This document shows, piece by piece, positions 62,198-64,000 of a stretch of 64,000 nt of DNA; position 1 is the stretch's first letter; every line of letters begins with the position of its first letter. Source of the DNA: Dyadobacter endophyticus (lineage in GTDB: Bacteria > Bacteroidota > Bacteroidia > Cytophagales > Spirosomataceae). Both the position numbers and the translations under genes were made by a program. The notes below the pieces were generated by a model that saw nothing but the letters and a program-made list of their open reading frames with translations, was not told the origin of the DNA and made no database searches. The DNA is taken from positions 1,612,001 through 1,676,000 of the forward strand of contig NZ_BMIA01000001.1 in the NCBI RefSeq assembly GCF_014641595.1. Reading direction: 5' to 3'.

Positions 62198-63103
62198 ATG
62201 GAAGAAAAACAGACCCGCAGCTTCGAAAAAGGCCAAATGACTGGCATTACTTGGCAATGCGACGGCATCCTGCTCGGGCACGCCGTTTCCCGCTTTACGG
62301 AATTGTCGGGATTCCATTCCAAAAGCGTCAATACCGATGTGGTACGCATGCATTTCGGGCTGAAAGGCGATTATATGTTCACCTACCATCAGCTTGGCAG
62401 GACATTCGACCTCGTCGGCGGGCATCATAATATCATGTATTCGAGCGAGTTTGAAATGACCGTTCAGGCCAAAACACTTGAAATTGAGACCTTCGGTATT
62501 CAATTTCCCAAAGACGTTTTTATCCAGTTCACACAAAGTGCTGGCGATGCCTTGAAACGCTTTTCGGAGTCTATCATATTGGGAAACAGCACGATATTAA
62601 CCGACAATTGGGGAACGATCGACTCGCAGATCCAACAGGTAATCCAGCAGATTATTCATTGCAAATATTCGGAAAGCCTGAAAAAGCTATTCCTGCTCTC
62701 AAAAAGTTTAGAGCTCCTTGTGCTGTGCGCCGACGCCTGCGAGGCTTCGGAACGCAAAACGGATACATTCATCAAAACCAAAACCGACAAGGAGAAGATC
62801 ATCGCCGTCCGCGACCTGATTAACGAACGCGTACACTGCCCTCCCAACCTCTCAGAGATCGCCCAGCATGTGGGTTTAAATGAATTCAAACTCAAAAAAG
62901 GCTTCAAGGAAACATTCAACAATACGATTTTCGGCTACCTGACCGATCAACGCCTACAACTCGCCAGACAATATCTTCTTGATACACAGCAAACAGCAGC
63001 AGAAATATCTACACAACTGGGCTATGCGACGCCCCAGCATTTCAACAATGCCTTCAAAAAGAAATTCGGCGTCACTCCCTTTTCGGTTAGAAATAATCCG
63101 TGA
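62198..63103 (+). CDS. AraC-family transcriptional regulator
   Basis: 301-residue regulator with an N-terminal ligand-sensing domain of no named type and a C-terminal AraC/XylS double helix-turn-helix (about 205-300). CPPNLSEIAQHVGLNEFKLK and KGFKETFNNTIFGYLTDQRL form the first half; AAEISTQLGYATPQHFNNAF and KKKFGVTPFSVRNN close it. The layout resembles PchR-type siderophore regulators. It follows the ThuA-like gene by six bases and lies 99 bases before an SRPBCC gene; either may be a target. Confidence 0.92.
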   Translation: MEEKQTRSFEKGQMTGITWQCDGILLGHAVSRFTELSGFHSKSVNTDVVRMHFGLKGDYMFTYHQLGRTFDLVGGHHNIMYSSEFEMTVQAKTLEIETFGIQFPKDVFIQFTQSAGDALKRFSESIILGNSTILTDNWGTIDSQIQQVIQQIIHCKYSESLKKLFLLSKSLELLVLCADACEASERKTDTFIKTKTDKEKIIAVRDLINERVHCPPNLSEIAQHVGLNEFKLKKGFKETFNNTIFGYLTDQRLQLARQYLLDTQQTAAEISTQLGYATPQHFNNAFKKKFGVTPFSVRNNP

Positions 63104-63202
63104 AACGCAATTGGGCGGCAGCTGGTGTGTGGTAATATTGTCGTCTGGGGTGGCCAGCCGACCACCGACCAACTTACAACGATCATCAAACCACCAAACG
63201 AC

Positions 63203-63658
63203 ATGCAAACACCACTCATCATCAAAAACGAAATTACCATCGACGCGCCAGCGCAGCGCGTGTGGAACGCCCTTGTGAATCCCGAACAAACCAAACAATA
63301 TATGTTTGGCTGTGAGGCACTTTCCGACTGGAATGTCGGAAGCGAGCTGCTCTGGAGAGGCATTCATGAAGGAAAGGAGATTATCTGGGTTAAGGGCGAA
63401 ATCCTGGACATCGAACCTGAAAAGTTTCTGCGGTACACTACCATCGACCCACATTCGACCATCGACGATATCTCCGAAAACTATCTGCAAGTCACCTATG
63501 ACCTTATTCCACAAGGAGAAAAGACTCTTTTAAAGGTCACGCAGGGCGATTACAGCACCGTTGCCGAAGGCGAAAGACGGTACCAGGACTCATATAACAA
63601 TGGTGAGGGCTGGAACCCGATCCTCGTCGAGATCAAGAAGTTGGTCGAAGCGCAGTAA
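63203..63658 (+). CDS. SRPBCC (AHSA1-type) domain protein
   Basis: 151 residues from the ATG at 63203 (MQTPLIIKNEITIDAPAQRV); the longer ORF from 63125 lacks support. WNALVNPEQTKQYMFGCEAL, SDWNVGSELLWRGIHEGKEI, GEILDIEPEKFLRYTTIDP and LLKVTQGDYSTVAEGERRY match AHSA1-type START proteins and are similar to the protein at 58592-59038. It may be regulated by the AraC gene just upstream. Ligand unknown. Confidence 0.87.
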   Translation: MQTPLIIKNEITIDAPAQRVWNALVNPEQTKQYMFGCEALSDWNVGSELLWRGIHEGKEIIWVKGEILDIEPEKFLRYTTIDPHSTIDDISENYLQVTYDLIPQGEKTLLKVTQGDYSTVAEGERRYQDSYNNGEGWNPILVEIKKLVEAQ

Positions 63659-63665
63659 GAGCGCA

Positions 63666-63902
63666 TCAGGGATTTTGAGACTCGATCTCTCCCACTTCGT
63701 CCCCATCGGTCGGCTCTGCCGGCGCGTCTTTGTCAATTCTTGAACCGGTATTGACCTCCGGTGCATCGGTGCCTGGTACATCGGGCGTCGGGTTCAATGG
63801 GGCTATTTGGCCTGGTTTGTCGGGATAACTGGGTACAGGCGGCTGATCGTCAGGCATTTCAGCGACGGGGAATGCAGGTACATATTGGTTTTGAAAGTCC
63901 AT
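63666..63902 (-). CDS. Small proline-rich hypothetical protein
   Basis: 78 residues, acidic and rich in proline (MPDDQPPVPSYPDKPGQIAP, LNPTPDVPGTDAPEVNTG). No membrane segment, signal peptide or catalytic motif, so probably disordered. Its start MDFQNQYVPAFPVAEM and spaced PxYPxKP units recall short Cytophagales proteins annotated as hypothetical. It converges with the SRPBCC gene. The remaining 98 bases to the window end show nothing recognisable. Confidence 0.6.
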   Translation of the reverse strand: MDFQNQYVPAFPVAEMPDDQPPVPSYPDKPGQIAPLNPTPDVPGTDAPEVNTGSRIDKDAPAEPTDGDEVGEIESQNP

Positions 63903-64000
63903 GGTTTTGTTTGTTGATTTTGGGTAATCAGGAAAAAACCATGCCTTTCATCTTTTGCGGAACTAGTTGAATGCATTTCTCGCTTTCACCGGAAAAGCAT

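Noticed and set aside
1..64000. Prophage, insertion sequence or integrative element
   Set aside because: No transposase, integrase, recombinase, capsid or conjugation gene was found; the single tRNA is not followed by an attachment-site duplication that I can see.
1..64000. Anti-phage defence island
   Set aside because: No restriction, toxin-antitoxin, CBASS, retron or similar gene was recognised among the proteins of the window.

Overview
The window comes from a free-living Bacteroidota bacterium of the order Cytophagales, most like Dyadobacter or a close Spirosomaceae relative. This rests on SusC/SusD pairs, type IX secretion (T9SS) C-terminal sorting domains, a short primary sigma factor without region 1.1, and promoters of the TTG-N20-TAnnTTTG form. 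It also rests on the pairing of planctomycete-type cytochrome/DUF1549/DUF1553 and DUF1501 proteins. Genus assignment is by protein style only; no search was run. Most of the window is chromosomal housekeeping DNA. I see no transposase, integrase, phage gene or CRISPR array.

Layout. 1-265: start of a SusC-type receptor leaving the window. 847-3168: MBOAT acyltransferase plus an SGNH-like partner, probably for polysaccharide O-acetylation. 3183-12178: minus-strand nutrient block (SusC, SusD, a membrane c-type cytochrome protein, a DUF1501 protein). 12585-14495: a T9SS type B surface protein, with a paralog at 51816-54023. 14529-19415: XRE regulator, dapD, gap, trmB, folC. 19423-26278: a minus-strand envelope cluster (TonB-like protein, HU-like/SPOR membrane protein, outer-membrane barrel, ~1000-residue TPR protein). 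26439-35002: small conserved protein, TPR lipoprotein, menD, primary sigma factor, pnp, rpsO, lptF-like permease, START-like protein. 35201-35274: tRNA with CAT anticodon. 35401-37179: ABC exporter. 37349-39248: a DNA-alkylation-repair group (2OG-Fe(II) oxygenase, Ada-type metal-binding protein, AlkA-type glycosylase). 39273-49168: holA, ACP phosphodiesterase, FKBP isomerase, dCMP deaminase, a secreted HExxH-like protein, comEC, a secreted M43 protease, phoH, dnaB. 49289-50269: wreck of a C10 (streptopain-type) protease gene. 50355-51752: rlmD. 54349-55479: an Rrf2 repressor and its probable target reductase, set between two extremely AT-rich islands. 56003-63902: several SRPBCC/START proteins, a porin, tex, a ThuA-like protein, an AraC regulator and a small proline-rich protein.

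The most notable finding is a shared promoter module. A 20-bp element close to ACCGGACAGCACAGGATAGT lies exactly 18 bp upstream of TA(G/C)TATTG in front of both susC genes and in front of the cytochrome/DUF1501 operon. It occupies the place of the usual -33 box, so these nutrient loci probably form one regulon under a dedicated activator or alternative sigma factor. Other points of interest are the predicted chromosome-to-septum tether (HU-like/SPOR protein), a run of three perfect hairpins at 37182-37267, the AT-rich TACTT-word islands, and two T9SS proteins sharing an unnamed module with a W-x-RCCRN motif.
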